DNA from: Zymoseptoria tritici IPO323
Taxonomy: Eukaryota; Ascomycota; Dothideomycetes; Mycosphaerellales; Mycosphaerellaceae
Length of the DNA: 64,000 bases
Reading direction: 5' to 3'
NCBI RefSeq assembly: GCF_000219625.1
Contig: NC_018215.1
Coordinates: 620,001 to 684,000 of the forward strand
Position numbers and translations under genes: made by a program. Under the pieces are notes generated by a model. That model made no database searches. It was not told where the DNA came from and saw only the letters and a program-made list of their open reading frames with translations. The first letter of the stretch is position 1, and every line of letters starts with the position of its first letter. Shown one piece after another: positions 1-10,429 of the stretch.

Positions 1-1275
1 GCCAAAGCCTCGGAGTACGCCTATCAACTGGGTATCGTCGAGGATCTAGATGACGATAGGATGCACACATTCGAGGACGGCGAAGCTCAACCAGGATCTT
101 TCGATGATGTCGCCAATGCGGGCATTCGAGATATTGTTCCCATTCACGAGATCTCCAAGATCTTTTACGCCGATACCGGAAAGATTCTGAACATCGGCAG
201 CGATGGAGATGCATACAGCCCAGTGCTCCTCCTCAAACGAGACGTACACGCAGAGCCACCTCAAAAGATGCTTGACCGATCAGAGTCTCGTGCTTCCTTC
301 TTCCCTGAAAATAGTGTTAACGGACACGAAGAAGAGCTCTCGGATCAGTTCCACATCGACGCACAGTTCGATCGCGAGTCAACACCAATCGCACACACAC
401 AAGATCCGCCGCCCTTCGATTCCTCGTCTTGGCGTCTCCCACCCGATCTCGATCCCGAATGGATGGCCTTCGAGGTCTACACTGAAGACGCTTCGTCGTC
501 CACCTCATCTCCGTCATCATCACCACCTACGTCGCGCCCTACCTCCTCGCATGAATCAGATCTGCACAACAGATTGACCGACCTCAGCCTCCACGAGTCG
601 CCCAAGAAAATGTCGCAACCCACGATCAAGACATCACTCTCTCTTCTCGAACTCCTTCTCAAACTCACGGCCCTTCAACAATTCCAACAACAATCTCACC
701 TCTCCATCCCGGACGAACTTCTCAACTTCTTCCTTTCCGACTCTGCCACAGCAGGCAGTGGAGCTGACAAGAACTTGCGCCAGAAGGTGCGCTTGGATGC
801 AACGAGACGTGTCGGCTTCGACCCATACGACGAGAGTCCGGTGAAGCGGAGAACAGAGGAGTACATCGGTGGATTTCAAGACGGAGTGGAGAGTGCACAT
901 GGATCGAGGCAAGGCACACCGGCAGGAAATGGCAATGGGGCAGACCACCTCGAAGCAGGTCAGGACCAAACATGGGAAGATCTCCTATCGCAACGGCTCT
1001 CAGCCAGTACCCGCGCATCCGCCAGTCCAGGCTCTGTGCGTCCAAGCATCGAGCGCATCGAGTCCGAGCGGAGAAGGAGATTTGGGCAGACGCCTGAGCG
1101 GAGTTCGCCTGCGAATATGCGAACGACGCCAAAGAGCGGTGGTCCGACATCAGCACATTTGGCTACACCGCCGAGTCTGGGCCCGACACCATCGAAGGGC
1201 AGAGCGCAAGTCTTGGGGAATGGGGAGAAGAAGGAGAGGATCGGAAGCCCGCTGAGAGGATCTGTAATTGAGTGA
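1..1275 (+). CDS. Ran-binding protein, Yrb30-like (5' end outside window)
   Basis: The frame is open from base 1 to the TGA at 1273-1275, so this is the C-terminal ~424 residues of a longer gene; the ATG at 61 is internal. The visible part has an acidic first segment, a Ser/Thr/Pro-rich linker (about residues 155-205), a conserved-looking Leu/Gln-rich helical block (LSLLELLLKLTALQQFQQQS, near base 640-700) and a disordered basic tail. The helical block resembles my recollection of the fungal RanGTP-binding family typified by yeast Yrb30, which binds Ran-GTP in the nuclear transport cycle. That assignment rests on family memory of a short block, so the coding call is firm and the name is tentative. 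No intron is visible in this part. Confidence 0.6.
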   Translation, partial: AKASEYAYQLGIVEDLDDDRMHTFEDGEAQPGSFDDVANAGIRDIVPIHEISKIFYADTGKILNIGSDGDAYSPVLLLKRDVHAEPPQKMLDRSESRASFFPENSVNGHEEELSDQFHIDAQFDRESTPIAHTQDPPPFDSSSWRLPPDLDPEWMAFEVYTEDASSSTSSPSSSPPTSRPTSSHESDLHNRLTDLSLHESPKKMSQPTIKTSLSLLELLLKLTALQQFQQQSHLSIPDELLNFFLSDSATAGSGADKNLRQKVRLDATRRVGFDPYDESPVKRRTEEYIGGFQDGVESAHGSRQGTPAGNGNGADHLEAGQDQTWEDLLSQRLSASTRASASPGSVRPSIERIESERRRRFGQTPERSSPANMRTTPKSGGPTSAHLATPPSLGPTPSKGRAQVLGNGEKKERIGSPLRGSVIE

Positions 1276-1479
1276 TTGGTCAGAGAGGTCAGTCGACCGC
1301 CAAAGAAGCAGGGTGACGAGGTGCTCAGTGCTCTCGTCGCAAGGATCAAAATTGTGTGAATTATGGCGTCGTCAAGCATTCATAGCAACAGGAGTTTTGT
1401 TTCCTGCGTCAAGCATAGTTCTATACCCCTGAATTCGTACTGTATGTCTACCCGAACTTATGCTCAGCCTGATAAAAAA

Positions 1480-2380
1480 TCAAAGCTGCCGACGCTGCAA
1501 CGACTCCTTCGTCTCAATGAGTTCCCACGGCGCATCTGCCGTCGCCTTTCGAAGGGTGAAGGTGCGGTACTCGGCATTCTGCCAGGGTTGCCAAGTCGGT
1601 ACTTGTAGCGTCTCGGGAAGTTTAGAGCAGGCTAGCGCCACAGCAGGTGTCGGAGTGGTGGTCGACGGTCCTTGTATCGGCGATGGCGGAGTTGAAGGCG
1701 CATTGAGCGGCTTGGTGAGGTAATGGAGGAAGCCGCCTGTGTAGAATTGCCACCGGTCAGCACTCATGTCTGATCATCATTCTGATGTTCGGCTGAACCT
1801 TGGTGTACTCACCGTGCGAAACGACCACCACATCACCCTTGCCACTATCGTCCTTCCCAAACCACTCGCCCAGAAGCTCTCTCACTGTCCTCGCTCTCGC
1901 AAGTATGGTTTCCTTCTACGCACCCATACTTCCCGTCTTCAGCTGCCAGCCTTCTTTCAACGCGCTGAAATCGATGTTCTTTCCATCAAACACCTTCTCC
2001 AAGTCTGCTCGACTCGAGCCGGTGTCGCAGGGGTGATCGGACGTCTCTTGAAGCTCAGGAACGGCGTATATCTTCAGTCCTTTGTGATGGTGTCGATGTT
2101 CGTGCTCGCCCTCGTGCTCGGGATTTTGTACCCCTGAGTTGGCCTGACACTCACCTCCGACTTCCTGAGGAAAACATAGAAGCGCCGTCTCGAGAGTTCT
2201 CGTCATGGGCGAGGAGAGGATGACCGACACATTGCCGTGATGTGGGAACTCGCGGGCGAAAGTCGACGTCTGTTCGAGTCCCAATTCAGTCAAGGTGGGA
2301 TCCGGAATGTTGTAGTTGCACGGTGGGACGTTGTGGTATGCTTGAGCGTGGCGGAGGAGGTGGATCTTTCGTGGAGACAT
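1480..2380 (-). pseudogene. Phosphoglycerate-mutase-family phosphatase with in-frame stop
   Basis: Starts at ATG 2380 with MSPRKIHLLRHAQAYHN, containing the RHxxxxxN histidine-phosphatase signature, followed by SSPMTRTLET. The frame then meets TAG at 1916-1918, but the same frame continues for about 35 more codons of family-like sequence (ARARTVRELLGEW... VVVVSHG). It joins across an intron at 1737-1812 (GTGAGT...ACAG, 76 bp) to GGFLHYLTKPL and ends at 1480. SHGGFLHYL is the typical second catalytic-histidine region of this superfamily. The sequence is therefore a complete gene with one nonsense codon about two-thirds of the way to the second motif. A CAG-to-TAG change would explain it; no intron of plausible size removes the stop. 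Members act on phosphorylated small molecules, but the substrate cannot be told. Loss of function, a polymorphism or an assembly error are all possible. Confidence 0.75.
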
Positions 2381-3320
2381 GTCGTGAAAAGGGGAGAACA
2401 GAGCCGGATGATGCGTTAGATTGTAGGAATGGGATTCGGTAGAGGGCTCAGGTGGCTATAAGATAGCCCAGTAGGATTGCGTGTGAGGAAATAGGAGAAA
2501 GCTCCACAAATTGCAAAATATGGCTTGTGCAAGATGTGTGGTGATCAAGCGATCGATCGATCGCGAGAGAAACTTCTTAAAGTAGGTATGTGCACCTACG
2601 TGCCTACTTCCTCTCGAACGTGTCACTCTCACCAACCACCGCAGCAGCAACGAAACGTTCTACGTGGAAGGCGCCACAGCAGCGTTTGCCTTCCTCGCCA
2701 CCTCTCCCGCCGCCACACAAACCCACCTTTATAATCACCCTTCTGTTCGTCATTCTCAAGTCTACTACGGTTCAGAACTTGCGTTAATGGCCCAATGGGT
2801 TACAGCGGGACGATGGATCGCTCACTTGAGCCCGCAGTATTCTGATCAATTGCAAAATCAGCCACTTTCGAGCGGCGGCCTCAGCGCTTAAACATGATTT
2901 GAGTTGTCCCCACCTGCATCTATGCCGGGGTTTTTCTTTTGTTTTGATTTTTGTTTGGGCCGGCCGGAGTCGGAAGTGGTGAGTGCAAGGAAGTCATTCA
3001 CTTCGGATTTGAGTTTTGGGAAAATTCGCCGCTAGTTCCTGGTGTAGAGAAGTTGAGTCCGGAGTAAGGAGGAAGCTCTTTGCATAGCGTCTGAATCGAG
3101 TTTGGGAATCGCATCGGGCGTATGCCAGTGATGGTCAGCAGCATTTTTGTCTCCAGGAAGCGAAGCACGTACTGTGTGTGAGACGGTCTCCGATCCGTCC
3201 CCGATGATCGGACCACAAAGACCAGTTCGCGACGGAAGCACCACCACTGTAATGTGACAGGGTTTTATGATATCCTACATTCCTACATCTATTTCACATA
3301 TCCCTCCCATTCCTCACAAC
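2381..3320. other. Intergenic, PGM-family promoter side
   Basis: This lies between the start of the minus-strand PGM-family gene and the end of the DUG2-like gene. It holds a perfect 16-bp palindrome, GCGATCGATCGATCGC, around 2549-2564. A TATA-like stretch is absent. No convincing gene was found on either strand; the short open frames here have no family resemblance. Confidence 0.5.
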
Positions 3321-6230
3321 TCACTTGGCTCCCAAATCCCTAAATACCCTCTTGAAGATATCCTTACTTTTGTACAGGTTCACCAGTCTCAGCCTCTCGT
3401 TATCCAAATGCGCCGAGTCGCTTGCCTGTCCGCAAGGTAAATGCGCAGCGGGAGCACCGAACTCCTTTTCCAAGAAGCGAATCGCCGGGATCGAGCCGCC
3501 TTCGCGAATGTACAGTGGTTTCCTACGCTGGTTGGAAGGTGGCGCACTTGTGGCGGACAGACGGCTTGGCGAGGAAGAGGCGATGCTAATAGTCTCAAGC
3601 TTCTTGGAAACTTCCGACAAGGGTAGAAGAGATTGTTCGGGCAGAGGCGTGAGACTTCCCGTTGCGAGTACGGAAGATGTAGCGGGTGAGAGTTTAGCGG
3701 TGGGTTGATGGTTGAAATAGCCATTGGCTTGCTGCCTCGCAGACGGAGACAGGAGCTTCGACACCGATCGATTGTGAGGATGATGTGTGTCAATCGGACC
3801 CCAGACTTCCATGATCGCTTCTTCCAATGTGCGGAAGATTTGGTTCGTCCAATCTCCTAGCCAAGGCTCGGCTTTGTGGTCGATTGTGACGGTGAGGCGA
3901 TTGTTGGAATCGAGACTCTGGAATTGTTGCTCGAGGAAAGCGACGAGCGACTTGGCGACTTCGGAAGCTTCCTGGTTCGGTACCAGACGCATCGAGAGGG
4001 CGGCTTTGGCCATTCTTGGGATGATAGTGGCATTGTCCGGGCCTGACGTCTGGAAGCCATGGATGGTCAGTGAAGCTTCGCGCCATCGCCGCATGAGTGA
4101 TGTCGCGAGAACCTCCGGATCGCCCAGTTCTGGATTGCGTTGAACAAGTGCGGTCGTAATGTCGCGGTATAGTTCAGCTTCTTGTTCGCTGACTTCCGGG
4201 ACAGGGTCGTAGAAATGTGGAATTTTGACATCGCCGTCTTTGCCGGTCAGATGTCCTAGCAGGAGAACGAGGTCTTTGAGCGATTCGTCGAGCTGAGAGC
4301 TGCCGTCGACTCCACTGTGGAGATCTGGATGACCGCTCTCAATCTGAACAGTTGCGTGAATGACACCACGAAGGCCGTAGGTGAGGCAGGGTATGCGGTC
4401 GTCGAGCCAGTAGCTGTTCGCCAGCAGAATCCAGTCGACGTCGCCGATCTTCTCTTTACCAGCTCGTACGGCCTTTTCAAATCCTCGCGAACCACATTCT
4501 TCCTCACCTTCGATCAAGAAGATGATATCAGATCCGAGCGCTTGCTCGCTCATCAATTCCGCGCAAGCAAAGATAGCTGCCATGATTGGTCCTTTGTTAT
4601 CAGAGGTGCCACGGCCGTAGAGATACCCATCAATGCCTTCCATGGCGAAAGGATCCGTGCGCCACTTTCCGCTATCATTGTTCGCGGCAACGACATCGTA
4701 GTGGCCGTAGAAGAGGATCTTCTTCCGCGTCGCTGCTGTTGCTGGATTCCCTCTGAATCTCGCGAGGATGACTGGATTCGCCTGCTCCTCCGCCGGCAAC
4801 ATCTCCGTCGCCGCGCCAAAGCTCTTGAAGACTGATCGCAAGTATGAAGCACCGCGCCGACAATCTCCTTTGTATCGTGGGTCCGAGGAGACCGTCCGGA
4901 AGGACACAAATTTTCGTAAAGCATCAAACAGCTGTTCATCGCTGGTCTTGCTCGGAGGCTGAACATTCCGAATGCAATCGCTGACGTCCCAAACGGCCAG
5001 ACTGTTGTCGTTGGAGCCAGTCACGTAGACCGGTCGTCCCTTGTGGAACACAAATGCAGAAGCCAAAATTCTTCCATCGTGGGCCTTCAACCTGCTCTTG
5101 AGCTGATACTGGCGATCAAACTTTCTCACGTAACCCGTCACTCCCGCAGTGAACAAAAATCCTCCACCAACGCTCATCGCAAGCACATCGTCTCTGTGCG
5201 CCTTCAGATTCCGTACCAGTTGTCTTGTCTCCAGATCCCAGACGTCGACTTCTCCTCCCGTCCGTCCGGAGTAGAGGAATGATCCATCCATGACAATCGA
5301 CAAGATTGCATGCCCTTCCTCTCGCCCGTCGTCCAAGGTATACAGCTCTTCAATTGATCCGCCATCGTCTGCATTCAAGTTCCATAGCTTGATCGTTCCA
5401 TCTCCTCCTCCAGTCCCCAGTGTCTCCAAGCCCATTCTCTCCGGCACTCCCTCCCTCGCCATGAGCATGCAGTACACATATCCATAGTGCGCGAAATGCC
5501 TGACTTTCTCCTTGTCGATCTTGATCACCTCTCCACCGCTCGCATGTCGAGGAGTCACATCCGAGCCCGCCGGTTTGGGAGTCCTCACGCCGCCCGGCCC
5601 AGCCGAGTCGAAGAAGCGATCTCCACCTCTGACATTTGCGTTTCGACTTTTCAATGCAAGCTCTTCCCTCCCTGCTTCTGCGCCAATGCGACACCACTGC
5701 ACTGTTGTGTTTTGCGCTCCTAGATACACCGTCTGTAATGTGGAGGAATAAGACACGCAGAACACATCTCCCACGTCGAACGACGAGTATAGGCAATGCG
5801 TCCTCTTCAACGTTTTTGTATCCCACACATTCACGATCCGGTCTCCCGCACTCGAGAACAGCAGCGACTCATCCGGTGACAGGCACAGTCCCAATACACT
5901 TCCGCCATGTCCTTCTATTACTGCTTTCCGCTCATATGTTCCCAACCCGTAGACGAGAATTTCTCCCGCTTGTGTGCCTGCAAAGATGTTTTCCGAGGAA
6001 AGCGCGATCACAAGAATGGATGAGGTATGTCGAAGTCGCTGTCGGAGGGTCGGAACGGCGGCGGAGGGATCGCTGAGGTCGCTCGTGGAAGGTTGCCGAG
6101 ATAAGAGATTTGGCGTGGTTTCGTTGTCGCGGAAAGAGGAAGAAATGTGCTCGTTGGTGTCGTCGGTTTCGGAGCCTGCGTGCATGGAGGATGAGGTCAG
6201 AATGCGGCGATGACTGGGCGTTGACGGCAT
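3321..6230 (-). CDS. DUG2: DUG2-like WD40 / M20 peptidase (glutathione degradation)
   Basis: A single-exon gene of 969 residues starting at ATG 6230. Residues about 65-425 are WD40-type repeats (for example GHGGSVLGLCLSPD, DRIVNVWDTKT, VDVWDLETR and LAVWDVSD). Residues about 435-969 form an M20 metallopeptidase domain with metal-binding GHYDVV at 509-514, GRGTSDNKGP at 539-548 and EGEEECGS at 574-581. The N-terminal 60 residues are Ser/Thr-rich. This WD40+M20 order is that of yeast Dug2, which with the amidotransferase-like Dug3 cleaves the gamma-glutamyl bond of glutathione in the cytosol. Yeast Dug2 is about 880 residues, so the length fits. A disordered serine-rich insert (about residues 830-895) interrupts the peptidase domain. 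All motifs are intact. Confidence 0.9.
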   Translation of the reverse strand: MPSTPSHRRILTSSSMHAGSETDDTNEHISSSFRDNETTPNLLSRQPSTSDLSDPSAAVPTLRQRLRHTSSILVIALSSENIFAGTQAGEILVYGLGTYERKAVIEGHGGSVLGLCLSPDESLLFSSAGDRIVNVWDTKTLKRTHCLYSSFDVGDVFCVSYSSTLQTVYLGAQNTTVQWCRIGAEAGREELALKSRNANVRGGDRFFDSAGPGGVRTPKPAGSDVTPRHASGGEVIKIDKEKVRHFAHYGYVYCMLMAREGVPERMGLETLGTGGGDGTIKLWNLNADDGGSIEELYTLDDGREEGHAILSIVMDGSFLYSGRTGGEVDVWDLETRQLVRNLKAHRDDVLAMSVGGGFLFTAGVTGYVRKFDRQYQLKSRLKAHDGRILASAFVFHKGRPVYVTGSNDNSLAVWDVSDCIRNVQPPSKTSDEQLFDALRKFVSFRTVSSDPRYKGDCRRGASYLRSVFKSFGAATEMLPAEEQANPVILARFRGNPATAATRKKILFYGHYDVVAANNDSGKWRTDPFAMEGIDGYLYGRGTSDNKGPIMAAIFACAELMSEQALGSDIIFLIEGEEECGSRGFEKAVRAGKEKIGDVDWILLANSYWLDDRIPCLTYGLRGVIHATVQIESGHPDLHSGVDGSSQLDESLKDLVLLLGHLTGKDGDVKIPHFYDPVPEVSEQEAELYRDITTALVQRNPELGDPEVLATSLMRRWREASLTIHGFQTSGPDNATIIPRMAKAALSMRLVPNQEASEVAKSLVAFLEQQFQSLDSNNRLTVTIDHKAEPWLGDWTNQIFRTLEEAIMEVWGPIDTHHPHNRSVSKLLSPSARQQANGYFNHQPTAKLSPATSSVLATGSLTPLPEQSLLPLSEVSKKLETISIASSSPSRLSATSAPPSNQRRKPLYIREGGSIPAIRFLEKEFGAPAAHLPCGQASDSAHLDNERLRLVNLYKSKDIFKRVFRDLGAK

Positions 6231-6993
6231 GATTGAGGATTGGACGATATTGGGGTCATGACTGTTGGTATGGAAGAGCCGAAGTAAGGGACAAAGTGTT
6301 CATCGTGAATTGGTCGTGTGATATGTTTCTAAATCGTGCATGTGAAGACGGGGGTTTTGGGTTTGACTGACCGTTCTGCTGCTGAAAGCCTACAGAGCTG
6401 ACGTCGGTGTCGTTGTTCTGCCAGCTACAACCAATTCGACTCCCAAGATGCATTATCACTGAATGGAACAAGAGGAAAATACAATGGAATGATGAAGAAT
6501 TCGCAACAGTCCAAAACATATAATTTTGATCGACGGGAGACGCGTTTGTGCAAACTACTGCAGCGCACCCTGTCGTACATTAATACAGCACGCCATTCCT
6601 CTTTGACAACCTCCTTTTGGTTCGTGCTAGGTCGGATCATCGAACTGTGCTCTCGGATCGTCGGGATGCAACAGGGTGCGACTCATGTCGTCCAAGCGAC
6701 ATTCACTTCACAGGAGGTGTGCAAGGCCCTCAAACATCAGTGCACACACAGTCAGCACACTGTATGACCCATTGACCACCAGATGTCCCATTCTGGATGG
6801 TGCGATCGTTGGGCGATGCCACAATGGAATACAGAGCTGATGTGGATCGATGCATGTGCAAGATTGGAGGTTACTTTTGTCCTGTCTGCTTATCCTGTTG
6901 ACCACTTTGTCATTCTCCTCATATCCGAGTCATCCAATATTGTGGTCGTTATGAATCATCCATCATATCTCTTGTGCCTCCATCAGACCGATT
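6231..6993. other. Intergenic upstream of DUG2-like gene
   Basis: This 763-bp stretch contains the presumed promoter of the DUG2-like gene (reading left from 6230) and the 3' flank of the MsrB gene. I see no gene, repeat or recognisable RNA in it. Confidence 0.5.
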
Positions 6994-7731
6994 CTATGCC
7001 TTCGCCTTGGCAGCATCGTCATTCTTGAAGTTTAGCGAGACGGAGTTCACACAGTGTCTCTCATCCGTCGGCGTGTCGTATCCCTCTCCCTTGAAGACGT
7101 GTCCAAGATGTCCTCCACAGTTACTGCAAACGATCTCCGTCCTCTCCATGCCGAATGTCTTGTCCGTATGTCTCGTGACGGCGCCCTCAATCGCATCGAA
7201 GTAGGCCGGCCATCCACAGCCGGACTTGAACTTGTGGGAGGCTTTGTACAGTGGTGCTTCGCAGCCGACACAGGTGTATACGCCTTCCTCTGGCATGTGT
7301 TTGTCGTATTTGCCAGTGAATGGCGCTTCAGTGCCTTGCTTGCGAAGGACGCGGAATTGCTCTGAGTAAAAAAGCCATGGTCAGCTCTTGTGTTTTGTGA
7401 TGGCAAGTGAGGTCGTGTGAGGTAGCATAAGTGTAGCATCAGAATAAAAGGACCTTGATGGAGCCAGAGCTCCAGGCCATCACGGTGTGCACATGTTCCA
7501 CAGAGATCACTCACCAGGCGACAGCTGAGCCTGCCATTCACTGTCCGACTTCTTCAAAGGGTACGACATATTCCTGGTGTCTGCGGTCGAGAAAAGGGCT
7601 CCCAGGAAAGGGATCGTGGGCATAGAAGCGCGAAGCGGGGTTCGATGGGATACGAAAGCGTTTGGAGGCGGTGGTGTTCGAAGGGTGCTGTTGAAGAGCA
7701 GGCTGCGTAGGAACGGGAGGGTGAAACGCAT
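6994..7731 (-). CDS. msrB: Peptide methionine-R-sulfoxide reductase (MsrB), likely mitochondrial
   Basis: Two exons, 7515-7731 and 6994-7361, joined across an intron at 7362-7514 (GTGAGT...TCAG). The join restores the family sequence LSPEQFRVLRKQGTE, which settles the splice. The product is 194 residues. It has both zinc-binding CxxC pairs (CVGC and CSNC), the block GHVFKGEG, and the catalytic cysteine in RHCVNSVSLNF. The first 50 or so residues (MRFTLPFLRSLLFNSTLRT...) are basic, hydroxylated and poor in acidic residues, which suggests a mitochondrial presequence. A second ATG (MSYPLKKSDSEW) just before the domain could give a cytosolic form. MsrB reduces methionine-R-sulfoxide in oxidised proteins using thioredoxin. 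Confidence 0.92.
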
Positions 7732-8132
7732 GGAGGATCGTAGCCGCGAAGATGAATGATAACAAAGATGGAGTTGAAAGAGAATGTGAGGTCTGCATTC
7801 CTCGTCGCCGCCGCCACTCCAGCTGCCCTTGTGCTGCACGTCATCAATCGCGGAAGAAGCGCGTGGAAATTCTTCCGCGACCTCACCTGCTCCTGTGCTG
7901 CATGTTTGACATAGCAATCTCAGCACGCATTGGCTGCCTCTCAATGACTCGACGAGAGACTGTTGTACCGAGCGTGATCGCATGAATTGACAATACCCTG
8001 CGCCCAAGAGGTCGACTCTCTGTATCTTACCTACATTGAGGTAGTGAAGACATCGAACTTCGCCCCAAGCTCGGCAACCTCACACACCAAAACATTATTC
8101 TCACATTCGTAACACCGTATACTACCAGCGCG
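7732..8132. promoter_or_regulatory. Divergent intergenic region, MsrB / hypothetical gene
   Basis: About 400 bp separates the start of the minus-strand MsrB gene from the plus-strand gene beginning at 8133, so both promoters must lie here. No clear TATA box or operator was identified. Confidence 0.4.
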
Positions 8133-8964
8133 ATGGGCAAAGCAAAGGGTGCGTTCTCTTCGCTTCCACGAAACCGACTGTGTAGACATAATCATGAAGA
8201 CAGTACGGTGAGTCCATGAGACGTGCAGAATGGCTGACTTCCGCATAGTGGTCAGAAGAGAGAACAAAAAGTTGGGCGTCGAGTTGTGAGTTCGACCCTG
8301 CGCCGAGACGAAAAGTCGCAATAGGACTGGAGTATCGAAGCTGATTGTAGTGGTATAGGCAAGCGGCAAGGGCAACGAAGAATACGGCCTGGGAGCGTGC
8401 GTCTCTGTTCCCCTCTACCCCGAAGCCACCCGGAGTGCGAAAGTTGCGGTTGCTGATGACAATCTGTCTACAACAGAGGAGATTCTAGCCAAATTCGCCA
8501 GACAGGAAAAGTCTGATCGCCAGGTAGCAGCCATCCGGGACCTCACCGAGAAGAAGCGGGCTGCGAAGAAGACGTCGGATTCTGCCGGTATCAATGAAGA
8601 CGACGCGGGTGCAGAAGTAGGGGATGGTCTTGAGGCCGATCGGGAGATCAAGACGGAGGAAGACGAATACATGACCGCCGAAGAGGCATCAACTGGCTCA
8701 CTGGCCACCACTTCTGGAGCCGTGGAAGGGTACAACTCAAACGGAGATGCAGAATATCGGCGCGGGCAGGCGACTGTCGAACTGGTACTCGAGAGTGTGC
8801 CAGTCCTTACTGAGGAACAAATTCGACACAAAGCAAAGCTGCGAAAACGTAAGGAGAAGCGACAGGCAATACAGAAGGCGAATGAGGACTGGAAAAAGGC
8901 CCAGAAGAAGGGAAAAGGGAAGAAGACTCGACGTGATGCTGGAATTAAGCAGGAGCAGAACTGA
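8133..8964 (+). CDS. Hypothetical basic protein, multi-exon
   Basis: The last exon (about 8359 or 8364 to 8964) is a solid open frame. It begins GNEEYGLGACVSVPLYPEA, has an acidic middle and ends in a Lys/Arg/Glu-rich helix (LTEEQIRHKAKLRKRKEKR) with a KGKGKKTRR tail typical of nuclear or nucleolar proteins. The ATG at 8133 (MGKAK) must be spliced to it. One phase-correct model has exons 8133-8148, 8249-8285 and 8364-8964, with the last acceptor an AAG. Another uses four exons with a 37-bp first intron and an acceptor at 8358. I cannot decide between them. I do not recognise the family; ribosome-assembly proteins have similar composition, but that is only a composition argument. Confidence 0.6.
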
Positions 8965-9374
8965 AAGGAAGCTCCTGAGCGTGGCTCTGTTCGGTGAAAT
9001 CGGAAGACCTTGGGCATGCCGTTGGGGCCTCAGCCGGAGCTCGGAGCGAACCTGTGCCATGTTGGAAAACCACCCACGCCAGTGTGTTCTTCTGGCGGCC
9101 GCCTGGTTCTGCACAACAGGCAACATGGTCTGAACTTCTACGCAAATAAGAGCTGTGTGGACTCCATGCATGGCGAGACAGCATTCAAGGAAGGTCGAAC
9201 CTCTATTACCATATGCCATCGTGGTTTACCTGTTCTGCTGATGGTCCGAAGCTGTTCGACCCTGTTTTCCGCAAGGTCTTAAACTTTCGCTGGGGTGCTC
9301 AGTACCCACTGCCGTGCTACGCCCGCCGTCTGTGCCATCCACACGCTCTTTCTTGCCCAAACCCTGAGTTGTTC
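8965..9374. other. Intergenic between convergent genes
   Basis: This 3'-to-3' space lies between the basic protein gene and the minus-strand hypothetical gene. Nothing recognisable was found; short open frames here match no family I know. Confidence 0.4.
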
Positions 9375-10204
9375 TCATGCAGACTGATTCAGCGCCGAGA
9401 CCCACCGTGGTATGTCTGCGATTTTCTCTCGCTGAGCACTTTCAATCATCTCACGACGAGCTTTTGCCGAAAGCTCGAAGAAGAACATCGGAAACCATGT
9501 CTTCTGACGAGCAACGACCGGCCAGCCCGCCTTTTGATATTCGACCAAGATAACGTGGCGTGGAAAGACTTCGAAACTCCTCAGTCTGCCCCAAAGATCC
9601 TCATACTCACCAACAAATGGAAATCGACCCGTCAGTATCCAGTCAGCATCACCGGTCAGGTCTAGCAAATCACATTGATGAGGTAGAGGCCCTCCCTGAA
9701 CTCCCCATCTCACCTCCTTGATGATTCCACGCTTGTACAGAGGGATGTCCGACAGCCTCTTGGCCAGAGATACGATGCAATTGGCGGTAGCGCCGTAGAA
9801 TGTCGAGAGATCGTGAGTTGTTTGCAACTGAAGAGGATGCCGGAGTTACGCACGGCACCCTCACCGACCGTCTCACTGATATCGGCGATAGTGTCGGTGA
9901 AGAGATACCCATAGATCTCATCGCGCATCTCTTGTGGAATCGCGAGGATGTGTGCTTTGACCTTGGCTTTTCCCGGACCGTCGTGATTGTCAATTCCGAC
10001 CGCCTTGAGCTCGGATCCATTCATTTCGTCGAGCATGCGTTTGCTGGCGGGGTTTGAATTCGTTTCGCTGAGAGAAGCGGCCGCGAGTGGTGGACTGGGA
10101 GGTGCGAGCGCATCGCCGAGAGGCAATGGTGTCGCCATTGGGATTGGCCGAGAGTCAATTTCTGATGTGAATGATGGCTGAAGCGAGACGGATCGAGCAA
10201 ACAT
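9375..10204 (-). pseudogene. Hypothetical protein with single-base frameshift
   Basis: Starts at ATG 10204. The first part reads in one frame to ILFSCKQ, including LAIPQEMRDEIYGYLFTDT, a block typical of fungal F-box-like or short hypothetical proteins that begin their domain with (I/L)P.E(I/L)R..IY. Near 9823 the meaningful frame shifts: the sequence AAACAAC reads on as THDLSTFYGATANCIVSLAK... in another frame to the TGA at 9375. One missing A (AAACAAAC expected) would restore a continuous protein of about 276 residues, and no intron of plausible length fits. The downstream frame has no ATG at its left edge, so it is not an independent gene. The function is unknown. The lesion may be real or an error in a short A-rich run. 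Confidence 0.6.
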
Positions 10205-10429
10205 ATCTTTAAAGGGATGCGGATAGAGCCGCTTTCTGCGTCCCGAACAGCCGCATGTGGCTGTGCAGGGGTCGGAGTTGAAGTGAATGAGAATTGGGCG
10301 CTAATGAGTCTAGCGTTAACAATCCCTGCAAACCAAGACAAGGAGCAGACTGAGCGCTTCTGCGAGGCCATGAATTCCATTTCAGACAATTTTCGCTGCT
10401 ATGAATCAGATGCCAACATCGCTACATTA

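Noticed and set aside
8415..9017. 200-codon minus-strand open frame
   Set aside because: It is antisense to the Lys/Glu-rich exon of the basic-protein gene; the Ser/Ala/Phe composition is the expected mirror of that sequence.
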